In this document: positions 1 to 7,773 of the stretch, one piece after another | Numbering within the stretch: position 1 is the stretch's first letter | Layout: each line of letters begins with the position of its first letter | Assembly (NCBI GenBank): GCA_964543295.1 | Contig: CAZIXA010000002.1 | Span: 122,327-186,326 of the forward strand | Source of the DNA: AE-B3B sp964543295 | GTDB lineage: Bacteria > Aerophobota > Aerophobia > Aerophobales > AE-B3A | DNA: 64,000 nt | Direction: 5' to 3' | Position numbers and translations under genes: made by a program | Notes under the pieces: model-generated | What the model was told of the DNA's origin: nothing | The model's input: the letters and a program-made list of their open reading frames with translations, nothing else | Database searches by the model: none

Positions 1-2
1 CT

Positions 3-71
3 GAAGAAGACCTATTAAACGTAAAAAAGATATGGAATAGAGAATTTGCCAAGAAGATTGATGAACTCTAA
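3..71 (+). CDS. C-terminal tail of a probable VapB/Phd-type antitoxin (partial, runs off the left edge)
   Basis: An open frame enters from the left edge and ends at TAA 69-71, giving 22 residues that end in AKKIDEL. The tail is charged and helical-looking, as is usual for the toxin-wrapping end of a small antitoxin. It overlaps the start of the PIN-domain toxin by 11 bases, the coupling expected in a type II toxin-antitoxin pair. Only the tail is visible, so the antitoxin family (AbrB, RHH or Phd) cannot be told. The identification rests mainly on position. Confidence 0.5.
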   Translation, partial: EEDLLNVKKIWNREFAKKIDEL

Positions 72-465
72 TCAGAGATACTTGATAGACACGCATGTTC
101 TGGTCTGGTATTTAGCAGGTTCTCAGAAACTTAAGCCTGAAGTACTCAGAATTCTAAAAGAAATTGAATCTGGTAAAGCACAGGGGCTTATATCTGTCAT
201 CGTCCTTGCGGAACTAGAATTTTTATTTGAAAAGAAGAAAGCAACCATTTCTTTAGCATCCGTTCTTGAGGCATTAGACAAAAATGAGAATTTTCGTATT
301 GTTAACCTGGATCGTGGCCAAATAGAACTATTGCCCAGATTAAGGGACATTCCTGAGATGCATGACAGGATAATAGCATCTGTAGCGATTATTAATGACT
401 GTAGAATCATAACTAGGGATGAAGGCCTGCGGAAGAGTGAATTAATCAAGACCTTATGGCAATGA
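61..465 (+). CDS. PIN-domain ribonuclease toxin, VapC family
   Basis: A 134-residue protein of the usual VapC length. The four acidic positions of the PIN fold are visible: D10 in LIDTHVLVW, E51 in VLAELEFLF, D102 in EMHDRIIAS and D120 in IITRDEGLR. Family knowledge says these bind Mg/Mn and the enzyme cuts RNA, often tRNA, when the antitoxin is lost. I chose ATG 61, which overlaps the antitoxin tail, rather than the in-frame TTG at 46, because the family motif begins about ten residues after it. Such modules are common at the edges of mobile or rearranging regions, which fits the broken genes just downstream. Its last codons run into CAATGACAAG, a string also seen at 63130. Confidence 0.85.
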   Translation: MNSNQRYLIDTHVLVWYLAGSQKLKPEVLRILKEIESGKAQGLISVIVLAELEFLFEKKKATISLASVLEALDKNENFRIVNLDRGQIELLPRLRDIPEMHDRIIASVAIINDCRIITRDEGLRKSELIKTLWQ

Positions 466-471
466 CAAGCT

Positions 472-518
472 GACTAGCCGACTAACCGACTGGAGACTAA
501 CCGACTATGCGACTAGTA
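472..518 (+). repeat. Degenerate octamer tandem repeat (GACTAACC-like)
   Basis: Six successive units start with GACT: GACTAGCC, GACTAACC, GACTGGA, GACTAACC, GACTATGC and GACTAGTA. The last two units contain the ATG (507) and the first codons of the truncated glycosyltransferase that follows, so the array has run into a coding start. This is a short slippage-type array, not a CRISPR. Confidence 0.75.
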
Positions 519-683
519 GTCATGATTCCCGCCTATAACGAGGAGAAAACCATAGGTAGTGTGATAGAAGAGATCCCTCGCAAGATCCAGGGAATCGATT
601 CTGTCCAGGTTCTGGTAATAAATGACGGGTCTACCGACAAAACTGTCGAAGTTGCTAGAGAAGCCGGACACCGTTTTAGTTGA
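507..683 (+). pseudogene. Truncated GT2 glycosyltransferase (N-terminal 58 codons only)
   Basis: The reading frame from ATG 507 gives a clear GT2 (DPM1/DPG-synthase-like) N-terminus: VMIPAYNEEKTIGSVIEE, then VLVINDGSTDKTVEVAREAG. An intact protein would continue for another 170-250 residues, including the DxD metal site. Here the frame breaks at TGA 681-683, right where a wecB sequence takes over in another frame. The stretch is a dead 5-prime fragment created by a deletion or an assembly join. Its closest relative in the window is the intact GT2 at 29722. Confidence 0.8.
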
Positions 684-1488
684 GGGAGATACGAACACCG
701 TCCTTGCCGGAGCTCTTGCTGCCTCTAAGTTGCATATAAAAGTTGGTCATGTAGAGGCTGGCCTGCGAAGCTATGATAGGAGAATGCCCGAGGAAATCAA
801 TAGAATTTTAACTGATCATATTTCTGATTATCTTTTTGCTCCGACAGAAAAAGCCAGGGAAATTTTATTAAGAGAAGGAACCTCAGAAGATAAAATCTTT
901 GTTACCGGAAATACCATTGTCGATGCTGTTTACCAGAACTTGAAAATTGCCAATAAGAAGCTAAATATCCTCGACAAATTAGGCCTGGAGCCCAAAAATT
1001 ATTTTCTGGTGACTCTTCACCGGCCGGAAAATGTGGATGATAAAGAGCGATTTAAAAGGATTCTAAAGAGCTTAGACCAACTGGGAGATGAGTTTTCTCT
1101 TCCCGTAATTTATCCCATTCATCCCCGCTCGAAAAGAAGAATGGCAGAGTTCAATATCAAGGCAAATTATGTGAAATTAATGGCGCCTTTCGATTTTTTA
1201 AGTTTTTTGCAACTGGAAAGCAATGCTAAGTTAGTCTTGACCGATTCCGGTGGAGTCCAGGAAGAATCTTGTATTCTTGGTGTAGCCTGTGTTACGCTAA
1301 GAGACACAACAGAGAGGCCTGAAACTCTTGAGGTCGGCTCTAATACCCTGAGTGGTGACAATTCGGATAAAATTTTGCAATCTGTAAAGTTAATGGTCAA
1401 TAAAGAAAATAGCTGGATTAACCCTTTTGGAGACGGAAAAGCCGGCAAGAGAATTATAGAAATAATAAGTAACCTGAACGAAATTTAG
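622..1488 (+). pseudogene. wecB: 5-prime-truncated UDP-N-acetylglucosamine 2-epimerase (wecB-like)
   Basis: From about 649 the frame encodes the WecB/RffE fold from LVEGDTNTVLAGALAA onward. It keeps GHVEAGLRS, PEEINR, VTGNTIVDA, LHRPENVD and the UDP-binding TDSGGVQEE. Intact enzymes are about 360-380 residues. Roughly the first 85, including the GTRPE-type N-terminal loop with catalytic Arg and Lys, are missing and replaced by out-of-frame glycosyltransferase sequence. The only in-frame ATG (622) lies inside that foreign sequence and has no ribosome site. WecB makes UDP-ManNAc from UDP-GlcNAc for surface polysaccharides. This copy is almost certainly inactive unless the join is an assembly artefact. 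Confidence 0.85.
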
Positions 1489-1524
1489 CTGGAAGTATAA
1501 CTTGCTGGAAATTGTCGTTCGTCT

Positions 1525-1855
1525 TTGTTGCATTATGTGCTTATGTTGGAGGAAGGAGTAGATCCCGTGAAATTAGGACTGTCAAAGCCTGAGGATAGGG
1601 AACATGCCTATATTCAGTGCGTGGATCCAGGAAAACCCTACACAGACGGTGGAACCGTAATTTTTAGATGCAGTAGAATACGGCCGCTGGAAGGGAGTGA
1701 AAGAGTACTGGATTGTGGATCCCAAGGTAAAAACCATTGAAGTAATGACTCTGGGCAGGGCAGGATTTGAGTCCTCCGGTGTCTATGAAAAGCTGGAGGC
1801 CTTGGAATCTTCGTTATTTGCCGGATTGAACATCAAGCTTTCAGATGTCTTTTAG
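1525..1855 (+). pseudogene. Decayed Uma2-family (DUF820) nuclease-like gene
   Basis: Two frames are needed to read this stretch. The second, from about 1667, gives VKEYWIVDPKVKTIEVM, a typical Uma2/DUF820 core, and ends in FAGLNIKLSDVF before TAG 1853-1855. The part before 1667 continues in another frame and lacks a recognisable N-terminus. Uma2 proteins have a PD-(D/E)XK-like fold and are spread in multiple copies in cyanobacteria and candidate phyla, with unclear function. The frameshift and the missing N-terminus mark it as decayed. Confidence 0.7.
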
Positions 1856-1880
1856 AGAGGATTTGGGAGTCGGTTTTAGA

Positions 1881-2918
1881 ATGTCTTTCCAATCTGGAGA
1901 ACCTTTAGCTTCCATAATCATCTTAAATTGGAATGGAAAACGATATCTTAAGGAGTGCTTAATTTCCCTAAAGAAACAAACATATAAAAACTTTGAAGTT
2001 ATTTTGGTTGACAATGGCTCCACCGATGGTTCCATAGACTATATTAAAGATAAGTTTGGTAATTTTGTTAAACTAATCAAAAATAAGGCTAACCTGGGAT
2101 TTGCTGAGGGTAATAATATAGGTATAAAAAATTCCTCTGGAAAATATATCTTGTTGTTAAATAATGACACCAAAGGTGACCCTTTATGGGCAGAAGAATT
2201 AATAAAGGTTGCGGAGAGTGATGATAAAATTGGAATGTGTGCTTCGAAGATCCTTTCTCTTGATAATCCTAAAATAATTGATAATGTAGGGCATCTGATA
2301 TACAAGGATGGACTGAGTAGAGGACGAGGAAGATTAGAATATGACCAAGGGCAATATGATAATACGGAAGAAGTTTTTTTACCAAGTGGATGTGCTGGTC
2401 TTTACAGAAAGAAAATGTTGAATGAGATAGGAGAATTTGATAAGGATTTTTTTGCATACAGCGATGATACAGACATTGGCATAAGGGGAAGATTGGCGGG
2501 TTGGAAGTGTATGTATGTTCCTAGGGCGGCGGTATATCATAAGTATTCTGGCTCGACCTCTCCTTATGCTCTTTTTAAAGCATTTCTCGCTGAGCGAAAT
2601 CGATTATGGATTGCGATAAAATATTTCCCTCTCTCTGTATTACTATGTAATCCTTACTATACGGCATTGCGAACACTGCTGCAGTTTTATGGGACCCTGA
2701 CCGGTAAAGGGGCAGCAGGGAAATTCAGGGAACAGTTTTCCGAATGGGGACTTTTTTCGACTTTGCTCAAAGCATATTTTTCTGCTCTGAAAGGCCTGCC
2801 CAGAATGTGGAAAAAAAGACGAGATTTAGCTAGATTGCGGAGAGTCTCTAGTAACGAGATTTATGATTGGTTTAAAAAATTCAAAATTAGTGTAAGGGAA
2901 TTAGCACTGAAAGAATAA
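1881..2918 (+). CDS. GT2 family glycosyltransferase (rhamnosyltransferase-like)
   Basis: A cytoplasmic GT-A fold enzyme of 345 residues that adds a sugar to a lipid-linked chain. It shows ASIIILNWNG at the N-terminus, VDNGSTDGS, the nucleotide-region motif NLGFAEGNN, the metal site LLLNNDT and the acceptor-side acidic motif SDDTDIGIRGRLAGW. These are typical of the WcaA/RfbF-type GT2 group. ATG 1881 is preferred over ATG 1845 because GGGAG precedes it and the earlier one lies inside the Uma2 remnant. The C-terminal third (from about residue 235) is hydrophobic and basic, suggesting membrane contact. Donor and acceptor cannot be told. Confidence 0.85.
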   Translation: MSFQSGEPLASIIILNWNGKRYLKECLISLKKQTYKNFEVILVDNGSTDGSIDYIKDKFGNFVKLIKNKANLGFAEGNNIGIKNSSGKYILLLNNDTKGDPLWAEELIKVAESDDKIGMCASKILSLDNPKIIDNVGHLIYKDGLSRGRGRLEYDQGQYDNTEEVFLPSGCAGLYRKKMLNEIGEFDKDFFAYSDDTDIGIRGRLAGWKCMYVPRAAVYHKYSGSTSPYALFKAFLAERNRLWIAIKYFPLSVLLCNPYYTALRTLLQFYGTLTGKGAAGKFREQFSEWGLFSTLLKAYFSALKGLPRMWKKRRDLARLRRVSSNEIYDWFKKFKISVRELALKE

Positions 2919-2961
2919 AAGGTGTTACTTGTAATTTTCTTATTTTTGTGAGGGTCAGAAT

Positions 2962-4107
2962 TTGAGAATAGGCATAAATGCTTTAGCGGTAATTCCTTCT
3001 GAAATTGGTGGAACGCAGACCTATTTAAGAAAATTAATAGAAAATCTAGCTCGTATAGACGAGGAGAGTGAGTACTTTTTGTTTGTCGCCCCCTGGAACC
3101 AGAAATTATTTCAGGTGAAAAAAAGGAATTTTCGGCAAATAATCTGTAACTTGCCTCTTAAAGCCCTGCCCTTAAGGACATTATACGAGCAAACAGTTCT
3201 TCCTGTTTTGGTTTGGAAAAATAAGATAGATGTTTTCCACTCCGCAGCTAGTGTCTCACCCTTTTTACTTTTCTGTCCTTTGGTTCTTACTCTTCATGAC
3301 GTCATACCCTTCATATTTCCAAAGCTGACCCCTTTGATTTTTCGCCTTTATTGGAGTATCACTTACAGGATTTCTGCCAGACGGGCACAGCTTATCATTA
3401 CTGTTTCCCACAGCGCTAAAGAGGATCTTGTTAAATTCCTGGGTATCAGGAGAGAAAAAATTACTGTCATCTACCATGGAAGCGAACAGCCTAATCTCAA
3501 AATCAAAGATGAAAGATGGACAACTCCTCTCCAGGGAAAAAAAGAAAGTGAAACTCCTTACATCTTGTGGGTAGGTAGGATGTACAGCCATAAAAACTTA
3601 ACTCGATTAGTATATGCTTATAATAAACTGATAAAAACCTACCAAGGTATCAAGCATCTGTTAGTTCTTTGTGGAATGAGAGCCTGGGAATACCCTTCCT
3701 TTATGAAGACCGTCAAAGAATTGGCTTTGGAAGATAAAGTCATCTTTAAAGGCTATGTCCCTGACGATGTTCTTAAATTAACTTACGCTAAGGCCAGTCT
3801 TTTTGCCTTCCCCTCCTTAACCGAAGGTTTTGGCTTTCCTCTACTTGAGGCTATGTCCTACGGAGTTCCGGTAATTACCTCCAACTACGGTGCTATGGCT
3901 GAGGTTGCTGGTGATGCAGCCCTTCTGGTTGATCCATACAGTGTTGACGAAATTGCCGAAGCTATGCACAGAGTGCTGAGTGAGGAAAAATTAAGAGTTA
4001 GCCTCGTCAAAAAAGGCCTCAAGCGGGCTAGCCAATTTTCTTGGGAAAAGACAGCCAGAGAGACTCTTTCCGTGTATAAAAGGGTGTATGAACAAAAGTA
4101 CCATTAA
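2962..4107 (+). CDS. GT4 family glycosyltransferase
   Basis: 381 residues, GT-B fold. The N-terminal domain starts MRIGINALAV with the acceptor-side loop IGGTQTYLRKL. The C-terminal donor-binding domain has ILWVGRMYSHKNLTRLV, then FPSLTEGFGFPLLEAMSYG with the EX7E pattern of retaining GT4 enzymes, then GDAALLVDPYSVDEIAEAM. The start is TTG 2962 after GTGAGGG. It follows the GT2 by 43 bases and probably shares its transcript. It is likely a mannosyl- or rhamnosyltransferase, but specificity is not readable. Confidence 0.88.
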   Translation: MRIGINALAVIPSEIGGTQTYLRKLIENLARIDEESEYFLFVAPWNQKLFQVKKRNFRQIICNLPLKALPLRTLYEQTVLPVLVWKNKIDVFHSAASVSPFLLFCPLVLTLHDVIPFIFPKLTPLIFRLYWSITYRISARRAQLIITVSHSAKEDLVKFLGIRREKITVIYHGSEQPNLKIKDERWTTPLQGKKESETPYILWVGRMYSHKNLTRLVYAYNKLIKTYQGIKHLLVLCGMRAWEYPSFMKTVKELALEDKVIFKGYVPDDVLKLTYAKASLFAFPSLTEGFGFPLLEAMSYGVPVITSNYGAMAEVAGDAALLVDPYSVDEIAEAMHRVLSEEKLRVSLVKKGLKRASQFSWEKTARETLSVYKRVYEQKYH

Positions 4108-4391
4108 ACTCACCAGATTAAATTTAAGATTTATCCAAACTAAAGACTCAAACAAGTCATCTTTCTTTTCTTTGTGAGGACTCTGAATGTCCAAAAATTG
4201 CAAGGGTTCCGATTTATCGAATCTACTACCAAAGTGGGCTTGATGAATCAAGCTTCTACAAAAAAACAGTCCACTTTTAATTCTTAATTAACAAGTCTAC
4301 CGATATAATTGACAAATAACATAAGACCATATATGCATTGAAGTTTACTCAGACTAGTTAAAGGACTGAAACGGAAGAAGGTGACAATTAA
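4108..4391. other. Intergenic stretch without a recognised gene
   Basis: Between the GT4 and the methyltransferase. A 35-codon open stretch ending at about 4280 (RVPIYRIYYQSGLDESSF in its middle) could be the tail of a lost gene, but I do not recognise it. A weak promoter-like TTGACA (4309-4314) precedes TATGCA at spacing 17 (4332-4337). AAGAAGGTG before 4392 is a good ribosome site. Confidence 0.5.
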
Positions 4392-5177
4392 ATGAAGCTG
4401 GGAGCTGAATACTGGGACAGTATTGCTGAAAAGACGAACTCACACTATGTGAGAAATCCATTCTTCCAACACAAGCAAAATGAGGTACTTAGGCTCATCG
4501 ATCAATGGGCTAAAACCAATCAAGATGCTGCTATACTGAAAAACGACTTATGGGAAGAGGCGCTTGAGCCTGATCCCCTGTTGTTTGATTTACTAAAAAA
4601 ATGGCAAGGTACGGGAATAGATATTTCCCCTCGGGTGGCAAAGATGGCCAGCCAAAAAGCACGCCAACGGAGGGTCCATCTAAATCTTTGTGTATCTGAT
4701 GTAAGAAGGCTTGCTTTCAAAGACAATAAGTTTGACCTAATCATTTCCACTTCCACCTTGGATCATTTTCCTGAAATAGATGTTTCCTTGAAGGAACTTT
4801 ACCGGGTGCTTAAGCCAAACGGGTTGATTATTTTGACATTACATAATGCAACCAATTTGTTGGTTTATCTGATGTTTAAACTTATGAAGCTCTTCAGAAA
4901 ATATCCCTTTTTTTATGCTGAAGGAACGTATTCTTTACGGAAGATCAAGCAATTGATGACGAGCACAGGTTTCACCGTAGAGGATTCTACCGCAATAATT
5001 CATGTTCCTCCTCTCCTACCTACGATAATAAATGAGATTTATCGAAGGGGGAATAGCAAAATTCTTGCAAACATATGTCAGAAAATAATTGAACTGAGTG
5101 AAGCTATCGGAAAAGGTAATTCTTTTCTCAAATATTTAACTGGATACTGTCTTGCGGTGAAGGGAACTAAGAGATGA
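4392..5177 (+). CDS. Class I SAM-dependent methyltransferase (type 11-like)
   Basis: 261 residues. The usual glycine-rich motif I is replaced by AILKNDLWEEALEPD, as in a subgroup where the first loop reads K-x-DLW-x-EA. The acidic end of strand 2 is GTGIDISP (about residue 75). FDLIISTSTLDHFPE and YRVLKPNGLIILTLH are the standard post-motif signatures. It probably methylates a sugar or lipid-linked intermediate. Its stop overlaps the start of the GNAT gene in ATGA, so the two are translated together. Confidence 0.75.
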   Translation: MKLGAEYWDSIAEKTNSHYVRNPFFQHKQNEVLRLIDQWAKTNQDAAILKNDLWEEALEPDPLLFDLLKKWQGTGIDISPRVAKMASQKARQRRVHLNLCVSDVRRLAFKDNKFDLIISTSTLDHFPEIDVSLKELYRVLKPNGLIILTLHNATNLLVYLMFKLMKLFRKYPFFYAEGTYSLRKIKQLMTSTGFTVEDSTAIIHVPPLLPTIINEIYRRGNSKILANICQKIIELSEAIGKGNSFLKYLTGYCLAVKGTKR

Positions 5178-5866
5178 GGGAGATTCTTCCGATGCTGAAC
5201 AAGCTGGATAAAATAGGTTTATTTTTTCTCAGTGACCTTTTTACTAAATCTGCCTATTATATCAAGGTTAACGGATTTGGTGCCTATTTGAAAAAGATTT
5301 TGTTTTCGATAGCGGAACTATTGGTTAAACACCAGGAAGCTGTTCTCTTTGAGAAAGACTTATGGGAAATCACTGGACCTATTCATCCGAGCCGAGGAGT
5401 CTATATAGAAATTGGAACGCTCAATGATGTGCCTAGATTAACGCAATTATTACCCCAGTGGTCGGTGAGGATTTTTCGCGATAGGCTTTTGCGAGGGGAT
5501 ATTTTTTTCACTGCCCAGATTGGGAATCAAATCGTCCATCAGACCTGGATCAGTTTTAAAGATAAATGGGTGCCCTTATTAAATAAAAAAATTATCCTAA
5601 GAGAAAAAGAAGCGTACCTTTATCACAGCTATACTGCGCCGGAATTCAGAGGCAAAAATGTTTTCCCGACGGTAATAAGTAAAGTTTTAAGATACTTGAA
5701 GGCTCAAGGATACAAGAGATGCTTCTTTCTGGTGGATTTAAAAACACATCAGTCAACAAGAGCTTACGAAAGAATCTTAGGCACTAACAATGGAACTATC
5801 GTCTCCTACTGGAGAATCTTGGGCTGTAGAAATTATCACTATGAACCATACCGGAAAGTCAAATGA
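5174..5866 (+). CDS. GNAT-fold acyltransferase
   Basis: 230 residues. The C-terminal two thirds fit a GNAT acetyltransferase: an acyl-CoA-binding strand and loop SYTAPEFRGKNVFPTVIS (the R-G-K-N-V form of motif A) followed by a helix and a YKRCFFLVD strand. The first 90 residues are an extra domain without a motif I know. It overlaps the methyltransferase by four bases. In this setting it may acetylate an amino sugar or a lipid headgroup. GNATs of this shape also occur beside FemAB-like genes. Function beyond the fold is inference. Confidence 0.6.
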   Translation: MREILPMLNKLDKIGLFFLSDLFTKSAYYIKVNGFGAYLKKILFSIAELLVKHQEAVLFEKDLWEITGPIHPSRGVYIEIGTLNDVPRLTQLLPQWSVRIFRDRLLRGDIFFTAQIGNQIVHQTWISFKDKWVPLLNKKIILREKEAYLYHSYTAPEFRGKNVFPTVISKVLRYLKAQGYKRCFFLVDLKTHQSTRAYERILGTNNGTIVSYWRILGCRNYHYEPYRKVK

Positions 5867-5909
5867 GTTTTGATCTCATGTACCATCTGTTGAGCTCTGT
5901 AGAAAATAG

Positions 5910-6104
5910 TGGTCGACGAAGCAGGAACTTGAACAGCTACAATAAAGGAAGCTGCAGAAAATCATCAAGAATGCCTATGAGAGAGATAGGTATTATCATC
6001 AGTTATTTAACTCCGTGGTCATAAGGCCCGAGGACATTAGGAACAAGAACGTTTCTCTCCCTTTGCGGAGACTTGACAGAAAGTTTGATCCATATATAAT
6101 ATAA
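5910..6104 (+). pseudogene. CapK-like (phenylacetate-CoA ligase family) N-terminal remnant
   Basis: One frame reads WSTKQELEQLQ, then a TAA stop (5943-5945), then RKLQKIIKNAYERDRYYHQL and VIRPEDIR. This is the conserved N-terminal helix region of CapK/phenylacetate-CoA-ligase-like adenylating enzymes found in capsule loci, normally about 430-460 residues. Only about 50 codons remain, with an internal stop, and the adenylation domain is absent. The end of the remnant merges into the promoter of the regulator at 6148. Confidence 0.6.
6073..6100 (+). promoter_or_regulatory. Sigma-70-type promoter of the GbsR/MarR-like regulator
   Basis: TTGACA (6073-6078) and TATAAT (6095-6100) at spacing 16. 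A second overlapping TATAAT lies at 6100-6105. The expected transcription start is near 6107, just before a perfect palindrome and 40 bases before the gene. Confidence 0.75.
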
Positions 6105-6110
6105 TCTGTA

Positions 6111-6130
6111 TATTTAGAATATTCTAAATA
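6111..6130. promoter_or_regulatory. Perfect 20-bp palindromic operator
   Basis: TATTTAGAATATTCTAAATA equals its own reverse complement over all 20 bases. It lies at about +4 to +23 of the predicted transcript and 17 bases before ATG 6148. A dimeric winged-helix regulator encoded immediately downstream is the natural ligand, so autorepression is the simplest reading. Confidence 0.7.
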
Positions 6131-6147
6131 AACCGAGGAAACTTCTT

Positions 6148-6636
6148 ATGGATGAGAATCTAGCTAAAGCTCGTGACAACTTCATTGAGGGTGCTGGCCA
6201 TCTGGCATCAACTATGGGTCTGAGTAGGGTCATAGGACAACTGTACGCTATGCTTTTCTTAAGTAATGAACCGCTCTGTCTCGATGATATGGCAGAAAGA
6301 CTTAAGATAAGCAAAGGAAATGCCAGCGTAAACATCCGGGAACTGGAAAAATTAGGAGTGGTGAGAAAAGTCTGGGTTAAAGGAAGTAGGAGGGACTTCT
6401 ACGAAGCAGAACTTAATTTAGAGAAGTTAATAAAAAATGGAATTGTTGCCACAGCAAAGAGAAGAATGGATATGATTCTGGAGACGATAGACACGACTGA
6501 GAATCTGGTAAAAAAGGCAAAGGGAATAGGTAAGAAGGAAAAGAAGACGGCCGAATTGTATCTTAAGCGATTACAAAGCGTGAAGGAAATTCATAAATTT
6601 GCTGAAAGAGTACTGAAGAATTTCCTCCCAGGCTAA
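6148..6636 (+). CDS. GbsR/MarR-type winged-helix transcriptional regulator
   Basis: 162 residues. It resembles the GbsR/OpcR branch of MarR regulators: an N-terminal dimer helix with GAGHLASTMGLSRVIGQLYA, a winged helix with LCLDDMAERLKISKGNASVN as the recognition part, then VVRKVWVKGSRRDFYEAE as the wing, and a C-terminal helix pair for dimerisation. Homologues in candidate phyla often sit upstream of sugar-nucleotide genes. Here it precedes the GDP-fucose genes. Its own promoter and palindrome suggest autoregulation. The effector is unknown. Confidence 0.8.
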   Translation: MDENLAKARDNFIEGAGHLASTMGLSRVIGQLYAMLFLSNEPLCLDDMAERLKISKGNASVNIRELEKLGVVRKVWVKGSRRDFYEAELNLEKLIKNGIVATAKRRMDMILETIDTTENLVKKAKGIGKKEKKTAELYLKRLQSVKEIHKFAERVLKNFLPG

Positions 6637-6753
6637 TAGCATATGAGATTATTGAGCAAGTTTTAGAAATAGTCGCTACTGTCCTTATGTTTAGAGATAA
6701 ATTATGAAGTGCAGGATAATAAATCTTGTAAGTCCAGAGAAAGGATGGTAAAA

Positions 6754-7773
6754 ATGGCGCAAAAAAGAGCATTGATAACGGGAATAACAGGCCAAGACGG
6801 ATCATATTTAGCTGAGTTCCTACTAAGTAAGGGATACAAAGTTTTTGGGCTAATTAGGAGAACCAGTACTTTGAATTTCCAGAGGATAGAGCACATTCAG
6901 GACCAAATTGAATTGATTTCCGGGGATTTGTTAGACCAGAATTCCTTGATTAACGCAGTTAAAGAAGCTAATCCGGATGAGGTATATAACCTAGCCTCTC
7001 AATCTTTTGTACCCGCCTCCTGGAAGCAGCCTGTCTTTACGGGAGAGGCAACCGCCCTCGGTGTAGCAAGGATGCTGGAAGCGATCAGGTTGGTGAACCC
7101 AAAAATTAGGTTTTATCAAGCATCCAGCAGCGAGATGTTTGGTAAAGCACGAGAAGTTCCACAAACAGAGAAAACTCCCTTTTACCCGAGAAGCCCTTAC
7201 GGCGTAGCAAAGGTTTATGGACATTGGATTACAGTAAACTACAGGGAAAGTTATAATATGTTTTGCTGCTCTGGGATAGGCTTTAATCATGAGTCGCCGA
7301 GAAGGGGATTGGAGTTTGTGACGAGAAAGGTTACAAACGCTGCTGCTAAGATTAAATTAGGTTTACAGAAACAATTAAGAATAGGCAACTTAGATGCCAA
7401 GAGGGATTGGGGGTTTGCCGGAGATTATGTAAAGGCAATGTGGTTAATGCTTCAACGGGATGAGCCTGATGATTATGTAATAGCTACTGAGAAAACTCAT
7501 TCGGTAAAAGACTTAATTAAGATTGCCTTTGATTATGTGGATTTGAACTGGCAAGATTGTGTAGTGGTTGATCCAGATTTTGTGAGACCCGCTGAGGTAA
7601 GATTGTTGTTAGGTGATTCTTCCAAAGCTAGAGAGAAGCTGGGCTGGAAACCTGAAGTAAGTTTCGAAGAGTTAACTAAGATGATGATTGATGCAGATTT
7701 GGAAAAGTTAGAAAATAGTATTCAATTATCTGGGCTGAGAGAACGCAAAAAAGATAGAGGTTTAATCTCGTGA
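6754..7773 (+). CDS. gmd: GDP-mannose 4,6-dehydratase (first of two tandem copies)
   Basis: 339 residues, extended short-chain dehydrogenase. It converts GDP-mannose to GDP-4-keto-6-deoxymannose, the precursor of GDP-fucose, GDP-rhamnose and GDP-perosamine. Visible are the NADP loop GITGQDGSYLAEFLL, substrate loop FYQASSSEMFG with the catalytic Ser/Thr and Glu, the YGVAKVYGH YxxxK pair, NHESPRRG, and GNLDAKRDWGFAGDYV. I start at ATG 6754, preceded by AAAGG eight bases upstream, and not at GTG 6709. It overlaps the next copy by four bases (GTGA). Confidence 0.95.
   Translation: MAQKRALITGITGQDGSYLAEFLLSKGYKVFGLIRRTSTLNFQRIEHIQDQIELISGDLLDQNSLINAVKEANPDEVYNLASQSFVPASWKQPVFTGEATALGVARMLEAIRLVNPKIRFYQASSSEMFGKAREVPQTEKTPFYPRSPYGVAKVYGHWITVNYRESYNMFCCSGIGFNHESPRRGLEFVTRKVTNAAAKIKLGLQKQLRIGNLDAKRDWGFAGDYVKAMWLMLQRDEPDDYVIATEKTHSVKDLIKIAFDYVDLNWQDCVVVDPDFVRPAEVRLLLGDSSKAREKLGWKPEVSFEELTKMMIDADLEKLENSIQLSGLRERKKDRGLIS

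Noticed and set aside
472..518. Octamer array as a CRISPR or attachment site
   Set aside because: Units are eight bases with no spacers between them, and no cas genes or integrase are present.
1525..1740. 71-codon frame as an independent small gene
   Set aside because: It overlaps a frame with a clear Uma2 C-terminus and has no ribosome site, so it is part of the decayed gene.
4245..4282. 35-codon open stretch (VPIYRIYYQSG) as a gene tail
   Set aside because: No recognised family and no upstream coding continuity, so I list it only as intergenic content.
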